64,000 bases of DNA from Gordonia hankookensis (lineage in GTDB: Bacteria > Actinomycetota > Actinomycetes > Mycobacteriales > Mycobacteriaceae). The position numbers and the translations under genes are program-made. Within the stretch, counting starts at the first letter, position 1, and each line of letters starts with the position of its first letter. Where the stretch lies: NCBI RefSeq assembly GCF_014673215.1, contig NZ_JACWMS010000001.1, forward strand, positions 124,001 through 188,000. Reading direction: 5' to 3'. Below, piece after piece: positions 57,070 through 64,000 of this stretch. The notes under the pieces were generated by a model, which saw nothing but the letters and a program-made list of their open reading frames with translations, was not told where the DNA came from and ran no database searches.

Positions 57070-57759
57070 ATGTCCACTGTTCGACGAGAGGACAGACGTT
57101 CGTTGACGATCCGCCTCGTTGATCTGACCGGCCAGGATTCCCGGATCTGGCTCGAACCCGCCCTCGACATCTACGTGACCGCGATGAACTATCCACGCGG
57201 TACCGAGATCCACCGGGCGGCGCTCTGGCGCGACCACATCACCCGTCCCCGCTGGCGCGCGGTCGGGGCGGTGGCCACGATGCCTGCCGCCGAGATCACC
57301 TCCCCGCAGATGGCGCGTCGACGCCTGGCCCGGCCGGTGGCGGTCTCCGACGACGAGCTCCTGGTCGGGATCGCCTACGGCTATCAGGGCGCGCGCGACC
57401 AGTGGTGGAACCAGCAGCTCCGCATCGGCCTGCGGCAGGCGGGACATTCCGATCCCGCCGTCGACGCGATCACCCGCGACTACTTCGAGCTGACCGAACT
57501 GCACGTGCACCCGACGGCCCAGGGACGTGGCCTCGGACAGTGGCTGCTCGGCAGGCTGCTCGCCGGCCGGCCCGAGGGCCAGGTGTTGCTGTCGACACCC
57601 GAGGCGCCTGCCGAGGACAACCGCGCCTGGTCCCTGTACCGGCGCATGGGATTCGTCGACATACTGCGCCACTTCACCTTCACCGGTGACCCGCGTCCGT
57701 TCGCGTTTCTGGGGCGACCGCTTCCGCTGGGCCCCGACGACCCGGCCCGTGCACGATGA
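57070..57759 (+). CDS. GNAT-family acetyltransferase
   Basis: A 229-residue protein. The acetyl-CoA-binding motif of GNAT enzymes is seen as LTELHVHPTAQGRGLGQWLLGRLL near residue 140, followed by NRAWSLYRRMGFVDI. The N-terminal half (ALDIYVTAMNYPRGTEIHRAALWRDHITRPRWRAVGAV) is like that of mycobacterial Rv2170, a GNAT protein that also neighbours lppM. The start may be ATG 57070 or TTG 57103, the latter with GAGAGG upstream. The substrate is not evident. A LexA box lies just upstream. Confidence 0.85.
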   Translation: MSTVRREDRRSLTIRLVDLTGQDSRIWLEPALDIYVTAMNYPRGTEIHRAALWRDHITRPRWRAVGAVATMPAAEITSPQMARRRLARPVAVSDDELLVGIAYGYQGARDQWWNQQLRIGLRQAGHSDPAVDAITRDYFELTELHVHPTAQGRGLGQWLLGRLLAGRPEGQVLLSTPEAPAEDNRAWSLYRRMGFVDILRHFTFTGDPRPFAFLGRPLPLGPDDPARAR

Positions 57760-57775
57760 CCGGACGGACTGCCGG

Positions 57776-59389
57776 ATGAGCCTCGCAGGCGATCGAACCC
57801 ATCGGCCACTCGACGCGATCGTCGTCGGGGCCGGCCACAACGGCCTGGTCGCGGCCGCCTACCTCGCCCGTGCCGGACGATCGGTGCGCGTCGTCGAACG
57901 CGACGACGTCGCAGGAGGCGCGGTCTCGACGGTCGAGCGTTTCCCCGGCTACCGGGTCGATCGCGGGTCGTCGGCACACCTCATGATCCGCCATTCCCCG
58001 ATCCTCGACGAGCTCTCCCTCGCCGATCACGGACTGCGCTACATCGACTGTGATCCGTGGGCATTCGCCCCATCGACCGACCGGACCGGGCCGATCGTCT
58101 TCCGCACCGACCTCGACGCCACGTGCGCATCGATCGACCGCGCGGTCGGCTCCGCCGATGCCGAGGCGTACCGCAGATTCGTCGAGGTGTGGCGTCCACG
58201 CGCCAGGGCCGTCATGCGCTCGTTCTACTCCCCGGCGAGCCCGGGACGGTTCGCCACTGCGTTCACCGGTCTCACCCGCACCGCCCACTCCGCCCGGACG
58301 GGACTCATCGGACATCGGACCGGCGCGATGCTGTCCCTGACGCAGGAGCTGATGTCCTCCGGCGACACCCTGCTCGACCGATGGTTCACCTCCGAGCCAC
58401 TCAAGGCCGCACTGGCCTGGTTCGGTGCGCAGTCGGGGCCGCCGATGAACGCACCCGGCACCGCCCCGATGGTCGGCTTCGCCGCGCTCCAGCACGACAT
58501 ACCGCCCGGACGCGCCATCGGTGGCAGCGGAGCACTCACCGAGGCCCTCCTCGGCAGGCTCGGGAGCGACGGCGGCGAGGTGATGCTCGGCCGGGCCGCC
58601 ACCTCGATCACGCGATGCGGCGACCACTGGCAGGTCCGGACCGTGGACGGCGACGGCCACTGTGCGCGAAAGGTGATCGCGGCCTGTCACATCGCCACCA
58701 CCCTCGACCTGCTGACCGCAGGTGGATATCCACGCGAGCCGGCCGAGCGCTGGCGGTCGCAGATCGTCATCGGAGACGGCATCGGCATGGCCATCCGGCT
58801 CGGCGCCGACGCCCTGCCCGCATACCGCGACCTGCCGTCGGATCTCCCCGCCCACGGCGTGCATTCGGCGCTCGGTCTCCTGGTGACCGATCGCGCGCAG
58901 CTCCGACGGGCTCACGCCGCGGCGTCGGTGGGTGACCTGCCCGAGCGTCCCGCCTGCGTGGCGATGGGATATTCGGCGATCGACCCCACCCTCGCACCGC
59001 CCGGCAAGCATCTCGTCAGCGTATGGGCACAATGGCATCCCCATCGCCTCTCCAGGGGCCGGTCGTGGGCCGACGTCGCGCCGGATGCGGCCGCCGCGAT
59101 CGGTGCGGAACTCGACCGCCACGCGCCCGGGTTCGGTGAGCACGTCGAGCACACCCATATCCAGACCCCGGACGACCTCGAGCAGGAACTCGGCCTGCTC
59201 GGCGGCAACATCATGCACGTCGAGATGAGCATCGATCAGATGTTCTTCTGGCGTCCCCACCCCGATCTGTCCGGGCACTCCGTCCCCGGCGCGGACGGGA
59301 TCCTGCTGGCCGGGGCATCGACGCACCCCGGCGGCGGCGTGACGGGAGCGAGCGGCCGGATCTCCGCGCACCTGGCGCTGCGACGGTGA
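57776..59389 (+). CDS. Phytoene-dehydrogenase-like FAD oxidoreductase
   Basis: A 537-residue amine-oxidase/CrtI-like flavoprotein. The FAD fold is at the N-terminus (IVVGAGHNGLVAAAYLARAGRSVRVVERDDVAGGAV) and the C-terminal FAD motif GILLAGASTHPGGGVTGASG is intact. The middle contains GGSGALTEALLGRLGSDGGEV, typical of PYROXD2-like oxidoreductases. It starts 17 bases after the GNAT stop and is probably co-transcribed with it. It is distinct from the true CrtI candidate at the end of the window. The substrate is unknown; carotenoid or lipid chemistry is possible. Confidence 0.82.
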   Translation: MSLAGDRTHRPLDAIVVGAGHNGLVAAAYLARAGRSVRVVERDDVAGGAVSTVERFPGYRVDRGSSAHLMIRHSPILDELSLADHGLRYIDCDPWAFAPSTDRTGPIVFRTDLDATCASIDRAVGSADAEAYRRFVEVWRPRARAVMRSFYSPASPGRFATAFTGLTRTAHSARTGLIGHRTGAMLSLTQELMSSGDTLLDRWFTSEPLKAALAWFGAQSGPPMNAPGTAPMVGFAALQHDIPPGRAIGGSGALTEALLGRLGSDGGEVMLGRAATSITRCGDHWQVRTVDGDGHCARKVIAACHIATTLDLLTAGGYPREPAERWRSQIVIGDGIGMAIRLGADALPAYRDLPSDLPAHGVHSALGLLVTDRAQLRRAHAAASVGDLPERPACVAMGYSAIDPTLAPPGKHLVSVWAQWHPHRLSRGRSWADVAPDAAAAIGAELDRHAPGFGEHVEHTHIQTPDDLEQELGLLGGNIMHVEMSIDQMFFWRPHPDLSGHSVPGADGILLAGASTHPGGGVTGASGRISAHLALRR

Positions 59390-59432
59390 CCCGTGCGCGT
59401 CGGCAACGGTTTGCTCCGCCACGTCTGGCACG

Positions 59433-60308
59433 ATGAGCAACGTGCGCTCGTCATCTCGAAGGTCCGCGGTCCTGTTGCTGGTGTCCCTGATGGCTGCCGC
59501 TCCCCTGCTCACGGGCTGTCTGGAACGCTCGACCACCGTCGGTGACCGGTACTCCGGCACCATCGTGGTGGCGACCTCGCCGGACAACCCGCGCGGCGCA
59601 CCCAAGCTCGACGTCCCGGAGTCGATGGGGTCGAGCGTCACCCTCAGCGACTACTCCACGCGACCCGAGTCCGAGACGACCGCTGCGCCCGGCAGTTCCC
59701 CGACACAGTCACCCGCGAGCCCCGGCGCGAGCGCGGCTCCCGACAACACCGCCGACAAGGTCATCCCGCGCGTCGGCACCCGCGCCGTCTTCACCGATCT
59801 CACCGCCGGACAGTTCAGCCAGCTCGGCGACATCGTGGCGGCCTCGTTCGGCGAATCCGCGATGAGCATGGACCTCTCGGCCAAGCGCAGTGGCGATGTC
59901 GTACGTTTTCGCGGCTCCGCCGACCTCACCGACCTGACGCCGAACCGCGACTTCGTCGAGCTCACGGTGACTTTCGGTGGACCGGTGAGCGCCACCAACG
60001 GCGATCAGATCAGCGACACCACCGTCACCTGGACACCCGAGCCGCGCAAGCCGTCGGACTTCAGCGCAGACGCCACCTATCCTGATCCGGCGACCGCCGC
60101 CGTCAGCAGCTGGTCGTGGTTCTTCGCACTGGTCTGTCTGGCGGCCGTCGCCATCGTGGGCTGGCTCGCCTACCTCAAGCGAGACCGCAGTCCTCGACCG
60201 GGCCGACCGCGGCGGTCGGGTCCGACGCGGTCGAAGTCGTCGACGAAGTCCGGGGCGACCGAGCCGGAGACGACGACACAGCAGAAGTCGGGGTCCGGCA
60301 GCCGGTGA
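59433..60308 (+). CDS. lppM: LppM-family lipoprotein
   Basis: A 291-residue envelope protein. Signal peptide with lipobox LTGC (cysteine near residue 29), a soluble LppM domain (about residues 30-220, containing SGDVVRFRGSADLTDLTPNRDFVELTVTFGG), a C-terminal transmembrane helix (about 226-246, WFFALVCLAAVAIVGWLAYL) and a basic cytoplasmic tail. This lipid-plus-helix topology matches M. tuberculosis LppM (Rv2171), which binds phosphatidylinositol mannosides and affects phagosome handling. A Ser/Pro/Thr-rich insertion (about residues 75-105) interrupts the domain here. It is convergent with metF. Confidence 0.85.
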   Translation: MSNVRSSSRRSAVLLLVSLMAAAPLLTGCLERSTTVGDRYSGTIVVATSPDNPRGAPKLDVPESMGSSVTLSDYSTRPESETTAAPGSSPTQSPASPGASAAPDNTADKVIPRVGTRAVFTDLTAGQFSQLGDIVAASFGESAMSMDLSAKRSGDVVRFRGSADLTDLTPNRDFVELTVTFGGPVSATNGDQISDTTVTWTPEPRKPSDFSADATYPDPATAAVSSWSWFFALVCLAAVAIVGWLAYLKRDRSPRPGRPRRSGPTRSKSSTKSGATEPETTTQQKSGSGSR

Positions 60309-60326
60309 CCGGCCGACCGTCGGGCG

Positions 60327-61283
60327 TCAGCCGACGGTCGCGCCCAGCGCCGACGACGCGTCGACACCGAGGCGCTCGAGGACCTCGCTGGTCGCCTTGG
60401 CGAAGTTCAGGCTGCAGAAGTGGATGCAGGGCACCCCCTCGGCGACGAGGCGTTGTGCCATCTCGGTCGCGAAGTCGATCCCGACGGCGCGCACCGCCTC
60501 CCGGTTCTCCTCCGCACCGTCCCCGGCCGCGGCCGCGAATCGTGCCTGTACGTCGGGCGGGATCACCGACCCCGACAGCTCGGCCATCCGCCGCACGCTC
60601 GCCAGCGACGTGATCGGCATGATCCCGGGAATGAGCGGCTTTGCGCCCTGCTCCGGATCCGCGCGGACCACCCGATCGCGCAGCCGCAGGAAGTCGTCGA
60701 CGTCGAAGAACATCTGGGTGATGGAGTACTCGGCACCGGCGCGCAGCTTGTTCACCAGCGTGCGGGTGTCGTGCTCGAGCGTCGGCGCCCGGTGATGCCC
60801 TTCGGGGAACGACGCGACCCCGACATGGAAATCGCCGAGCTGGTCGATCAGCCGCACCAGTTCCTCGGCGTAGGCGACTCCGTCCGGATGCTGTACCCAT
60901 TCCCCGAGCGGGTTGCCCGGAGGGTCGCCGCGGAGCGCGAGGATATTGGTGATGCCCTGGTCGGCGTAGGCGCCGACCAGCGCCCGCAGCTCGTCGATGC
61001 TGTGGTTGACCGCCGTCAGATGGGCCACCGGCAGGAGGGTGGTCTGGGCGGCTAGCTCGCCGGTGATGCGGACCGTCCGGTCACGGGTGGACCCGCCGGC
61101 GCCGTAGGTCATGGAGACGAATGCCGGACCCAATCGCTCGAACGTGCGGACCGCACGCCACAGCCTCGCCTCGGCCTCGGCGTCCTTGGGCGGGAAGAAC
61201 TCCACCGAGAACGGGACGGGGCCGCGGTGAGGTGCCGACAGCCGGTCCACGATCGATGGAGCCCGGGTGGGAGATGAGGTCAC
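60327..61283 (-). CDS. metF: Methylenetetrahydrofolate reductase
   Basis: Reduces 5,10-methylene-THF to 5-methyl-THF for methionine synthesis. VPFSVEFFPPKDAEAEARLWRAV, SMTYGAGGSTRDRTV, ITNILALRGDPPGN and AGAEYSITQMFFDVDDFLRLRDRV are characteristic MetF segments; 318 residues is normal for this TIM-barrel flavoenzyme. The Rv2172c-type gene lies next to lppM in mycobacteria as well. GTG at 61283 follows a TACAAT -10 element by six bases, so the mRNA should be leaderless; a GTG two codons earlier is less likely. Confidence 0.9.
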   Translation of the reverse strand: MTSSPTRAPSIVDRLSAPHRGPVPFSVEFFPPKDAEAEARLWRAVRTFERLGPAFVSMTYGAGGSTRDRTVRITGELAAQTTLLPVAHLTAVNHSIDELRALVGAYADQGITNILALRGDPPGNPLGEWVQHPDGVAYAEELVRLIDQLGDFHVGVASFPEGHHRAPTLEHDTRTLVNKLRAGAEYSITQMFFDVDDFLRLRDRVVRADPEQGAKPLIPGIMPITSLASVRRMAELSGSVIPPDVQARFAAAAGDGAEENREAVRAVGIDFATEMAQRLVAEGVPCIHFCSLNFAKATSEVLERLGVDASSALGATVG

Positions 61284-61295
61284 CCGCACATTGTA
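61284..61295 (-). promoter_or_regulatory. metF promoter (leaderless)
   Basis: TACAAT (61290-61295 on the plus strand as ATTGTA) ends six bases before the GTG at 61283. This TANNNT-N6-GTG layout is typical of actinobacterial leaderless genes and fixes the metF start. Confidence 0.65.
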
Positions 61296-61353
61296 CGGAT
61301 CACGGGTCAGGGCCCGCCGGGACCGGGCTCCACGCCGGCGCCGTCGGCGGCAC

Positions 61354-61365
61354 TAGCCTGGCAGG
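61354..61365 (+). promoter_or_regulatory. crtE promoter (leaderless)
   Basis: TAGCCT (61354-61359) ends six bases before the GTG at 61366, the same TANNNT-N6-GTG layout as the divergent metF promoter 60 bases away. No ribosome site is needed. Confidence 0.55.
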
Positions 61366-62520
61366 GTGACGTCCGCCCTGCCGATCCCGACCACCCTCGA
61401 CGCCGTGCCCGCCGCGGTCGAGGCCGCCCTCGAGGTCTTCTTCGGGCGCGCGGTCCCGGTGGCCGCCGACGTCGACCCGCAGGTGGGCGAGGCAGGCGAG
61501 GTGGTGCGGGACTTCGTCCTGCAGGGCGGGAAACGGGTTCGCCCGGTCTTCGCCTATGCAGGATGGCTCGCCGGCCTGAGCTCCTCCGGACGTGAACTCC
61601 CGGCCACCGGGCCGGACTCCCCCGGCGCCCAGGACGCCCTCCGGGTCGCCGCCTCGCTCGAACTCGTCCAGGCCTGCGCGCTGATCCACGACGACATCAT
61701 CGACCGATCCGACACCCGCCGAGGCCGCCCCACCGTGCACCGGGTGTTCGAACGCCGCCACATCGATGACGGCTGGGCCGGCGACGCCGCCCACCACGGG
61801 GCGGCCGCCGCGATCCTGCTCGGCGACCTCGCTCTGGCCTGGGCCGACGACATGGTGCACGGTCATCACCCGGGCGATGCGACCGTGCCGGGAGAAACTG
61901 CTCCACGGCCCCTGCCTGCGTCGGTCGGCCGGGTGTGGTCGTCGATGCGTACCGAGGTTCTCGGCGGTCAGTACCTCGACATCGTCAACGAGGCGGGCGG
62001 CGACGAGTCCGTGGACGCCGCGTACCGCGTCATGCGGTTCAAGACCGCCGCCTACACGGTCGCCCGGCCGCTCGAACTCGGGGCCACCCTCGCGTCGGCC
62101 CCCGCGTCGCTGATCGGCGATCTCCGTTCGATCGGCCACGATCTCGGCGTCGCCTTCCAGTTGCGCGACGATCTCCTGGGAGTGTTCGGCGATCCCGACC
62201 GGACGGGCAAACCATCCGGTGACGACCTGGTCGCCGGGAAGCGCACCGCGCTGCTCGCGGTCGGACTGGCACGGGCGGGCGAACGCGATCCGGCACTCGC
62301 CGAACGTCTCCGCGCCGCCGTCGGCCGCCCGCTGACCGAGGACGAGGTGCGAACGGCCCGGTCGATCCTCACCGACGTCGGCGCCGTCGACGAGATCGAG
62401 ACCCAGATCTCCGGTCTCCTCACCAGCGCCCTGGCCACCCTCGGGGCGGCCGACATGTCCGAACCGGTCCGTACCGAGCTGGGGGCCTTCGCCCATCGCA
62501 TCGCTCACCGCACGACGTGA
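61366..62520 (+). CDS. crtE: Geranylgeranyl diphosphate synthase (polyprenyl synthetase)
   Basis: A 384-residue trans-isoprenyl diphosphate synthase. FLLQGGKRVRP-type motif (VLQGGKRVRPVFAYAGW), first aspartate-rich motif LIHDDIIDRSDTRRGRPTVH near residue 108, and second motif FQLRDDLLGVFGDPDRTGKPSGDDL. It should elongate FPP to GGPP. Its counterpart in M. tuberculosis is idsA2 (Rv2173), next to metF and lppM. Followed within seven bases by a phytoene desaturase gene, it most likely supplies carotenoid synthesis. An insertion between the two motifs (ETAPRPLPASVGRVW) is common in this subgroup. Confidence 0.9.
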   Translation: MTSALPIPTTLDAVPAAVEAALEVFFGRAVPVAADVDPQVGEAGEVVRDFVLQGGKRVRPVFAYAGWLAGLSSSGRELPATGPDSPGAQDALRVAASLELVQACALIHDDIIDRSDTRRGRPTVHRVFERRHIDDGWAGDAAHHGAAAAILLGDLALAWADDMVHGHHPGDATVPGETAPRPLPASVGRVWSSMRTEVLGGQYLDIVNEAGGDESVDAAYRVMRFKTAAYTVARPLELGATLASAPASLIGDLRSIGHDLGVAFQLRDDLLGVFGDPDRTGKPSGDDLVAGKRTALLAVGLARAGERDPALAERLRAAVGRPLTEDEVRTARSILTDVGAVDEIETQISGLLTSALATLGAADMSEPVRTELGAFAHRIAHRTT

Positions 62521-62527
62521 TCGCGAC

Positions 62528-64000
62528 GTGACGACACAGACGGCCCCGCACGGTGCCCGGGTGGTGATCATCGGTGCCGGCTTGTCGGGACTCTCGGCGG
62601 CACTGCGGCTCACCGAACTCGGGCACCGGGTCACCGTCGTCGATGCCGCGCCCACCGCGGGCGGACTGGTCCGCACCGAACCGCTCGCCACCCACGACAA
62701 GGCCCCGGACCTGGGCGCCGGTTCGGTCGGATTCGACACCGGCGCAACGGTTCTCACCATGCCATCGTTGATCGACGACGCACTCGGTGCGGTCGGCATC
62801 TCACCCGCGGAATCCCGCCGCCGACTGGCCCTGATCGACGTCGACCCGTCGTACAGCGCTCGATTCGCCGACGGCACGCACCTCGACATCCCGCGCGGCG
62901 CCGACAGGTTGGCCGCCGCCGCGACCTCGACGTTCGGCCCGGACGCGGGGACCGGGGTGCGCGACCTCACCAGATGGCTTGCCCGGCTGCATGACGTCGA
63001 GTTCGACACCTTCATCGATCACAACCTCAGTTCCCTCTCCGACCTGCGCGACCGCCGACTCCTCTCCCGCGCCGTGGATCTGGTGATGATGGGGGCGACG
63101 CGGCGACTCACGCCGGCCGTCGCGCGGCACGTCTCCGACGAACGGCTGCAGCGTGTGTTCACGTTCCAGGCCCTCTACGCGGGGGTGCCGCCACAGCATG
63201 CGGCGGCGATCTATGGCGTGATCGCACACATGGACATCGGCATGGGCGTCTATTACCCGACCGGCGGGATGGGTCGCATCGGTGCCGTCATGGCCGATGC
63301 CCTCCGCGAGGCCGGCGGAAGGGTCGAACTGTCCACCCGTGCGGAGGCCCTGTGTCGCGACGACTCGCAGGTCACGGGCGTCCGACTGGACTCCGGCGAC
63401 ATCGTGCCCGCCGACGCGGTGGTGGCCGCCGTCCCGATCGGCGAGGTGGCCCGACTGTTCGGCACACCGATGCCTCGCGGACCGCGATGGCGCCGGATCC
63501 GTCACTCGCCGAGCGCCGTCGTGATCCATGGCCTCGCACCACGTTCGGTGACCGCGACCTGGCCGGGCCATCACCACACCCTCGACTTCGGGGCCGCGTG
63601 GGCGGAGACCTTCGTCGACCTGACCCGCGCGCCCGGGCGTCTCATGCGCGATCCGTCGTTCCTGGTGACGCGTCCCGCGGTGTCGGACCCGAGCCAGACC
63701 GGTTCGATGGAGCCCGTCTCCGTGCTCGCGCCCTGCCCCAACCTGGTGACCGCCGACCTGCCCTGGGACATCCTCGCCGACGCCTACGTCGACGAGTGCC
63801 TGCAGACCCTCGCACGCCGCGGCTACCGCGGCATCGACACGGCCCTGCAGGTGCTGCGCGTCGACGACCCCACCACCTGGGCGTCCGCAGGACTGCCGGC
63901 CGGGACGCCGTTCGGCGCCGCCCACACCGTTCGGCAGACCGGTCCGTTGCGTACCCCGAACCGATGGCCGGGCAGCACCAATCTGATCCTGGCGGGTGCG
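62528..64000 (+). CDS. crtI: Phytoene desaturase (CrtI-type), 3' end outside window
   Basis: An FAD-dependent carotenoid desaturase, open through the right edge (491 codons visible). The FAD-binding start VVIIGAGLSGLSAALRLTELGHRVTVVDAAPTAGGLV lies near residue 12, with AIYGVIAHMDIGMGVYYPTGGMGRIGAVMADALREAGG in mid-protein, as in CrtI. The final visible residues NLILAGA begin the conserved C-terminal FAD motif, so only about 20-40 residues are missing. It starts at a GTG eight bases after the crtE stop, so the two form an operon; crtB would be expected next. A protoporphyrinogen-oxidase-like alternative is less likely in this context. Confidence 0.85.
   Translation, partial: MTTQTAPHGARVVIIGAGLSGLSAALRLTELGHRVTVVDAAPTAGGLVRTEPLATHDKAPDLGAGSVGFDTGATVLTMPSLIDDALGAVGISPAESRRRLALIDVDPSYSARFADGTHLDIPRGADRLAAAATSTFGPDAGTGVRDLTRWLARLHDVEFDTFIDHNLSSLSDLRDRRLLSRAVDLVMMGATRRLTPAVARHVSDERLQRVFTFQALYAGVPPQHAAAIYGVIAHMDIGMGVYYPTGGMGRIGAVMADALREAGGRVELSTRAEALCRDDSQVTGVRLDSGDIVPADAVVAAVPIGEVARLFGTPMPRGPRWRRIRHSPSAVVIHGLAPRSVTATWPGHHHTLDFGAAWAETFVDLTRAPGRLMRDPSFLVTRPAVSDPSQTGSMEPVSVLAPCPNLVTADLPWDILADAYVDECLQTLARRGYRGIDTALQVLRVDDPTTWASAGLPAGTPFGAAHTVRQTGPLRTPNRWPGSTNLILAGA

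Overview
The window is high-GC actinobacterial DNA, and gene order and content point to the Mycobacteriales. Supporting features are a complete dcw cluster with wag31 and sepF, an eight-gene yrbE/mce lipid-import operon, an lppM-type lipoprotein, an MTB12-like secreted antigen, and a GGPP synthase followed by phytoene desaturase. By inference the closest fit is Gordonia or a near relative. I saw no rRNA, tRNA, insertion sequence, prophage or CRISPR array.

Layout. 1-16.8 kb: the 3' part of treY (+), then an mce operon on the opposite strand (yrbEA-yrbEB-mceA-F plus an Mce-associated membrane protein), then treZ (+). The mce operon therefore sits between two genes that are adjacent in mycobacteria. 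ilvA and two tandem paralogous secreted beta-propeller genes follow. 16.9-28.2 kb: dnaE, an RluA-family pseudouridine synthase, lspA, two lipoprotein-type genes, ansA, dinB, and a divergent F420-type nitroreductase/TetR pair with two matching palindromes. 28.4-34.1 kb: an ECF41-type sigma factor coupled to an FAD oxidoreductase, then ileS with a translational T-box leader.

34.2-55.4 kb is the division and cell-wall cluster, all on the minus strand. In transcription order it reads mraZ-rsmH-ftsL-ftsI-murE-(murF fragment)-mraY-murD-ftsW-murG-murC-ftsQ-ftsZ-pgeF-yggS-sepF-yggT-wag31 and a membrane protein. Many genes overlap by 4-8 bases, implying translational coupling. The murF position holds only a 185-codon stand-alone, diverged MurF C-terminal domain. 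55.4-64 kb: an unusual GTGGGG repeat array upstream of mraZ, a DUF3040 gene, an HEPN-type gene with a perfect SOS box at its predicted promoter, a GNAT protein, a phytoene-desaturase-like oxidoreductase, lppM, metF, and the start of a carotenoid operon (crtE-crtI, crtI running off the end).

The best leads are the truncated murF, the LexA box at the HEPN gene, the mce operon splitting treY and treZ, the TetR operators, the GTGGGG array beside the MraZ operator, and a 37-bp tandem repeat whose core also lies inside the ileS coding region.
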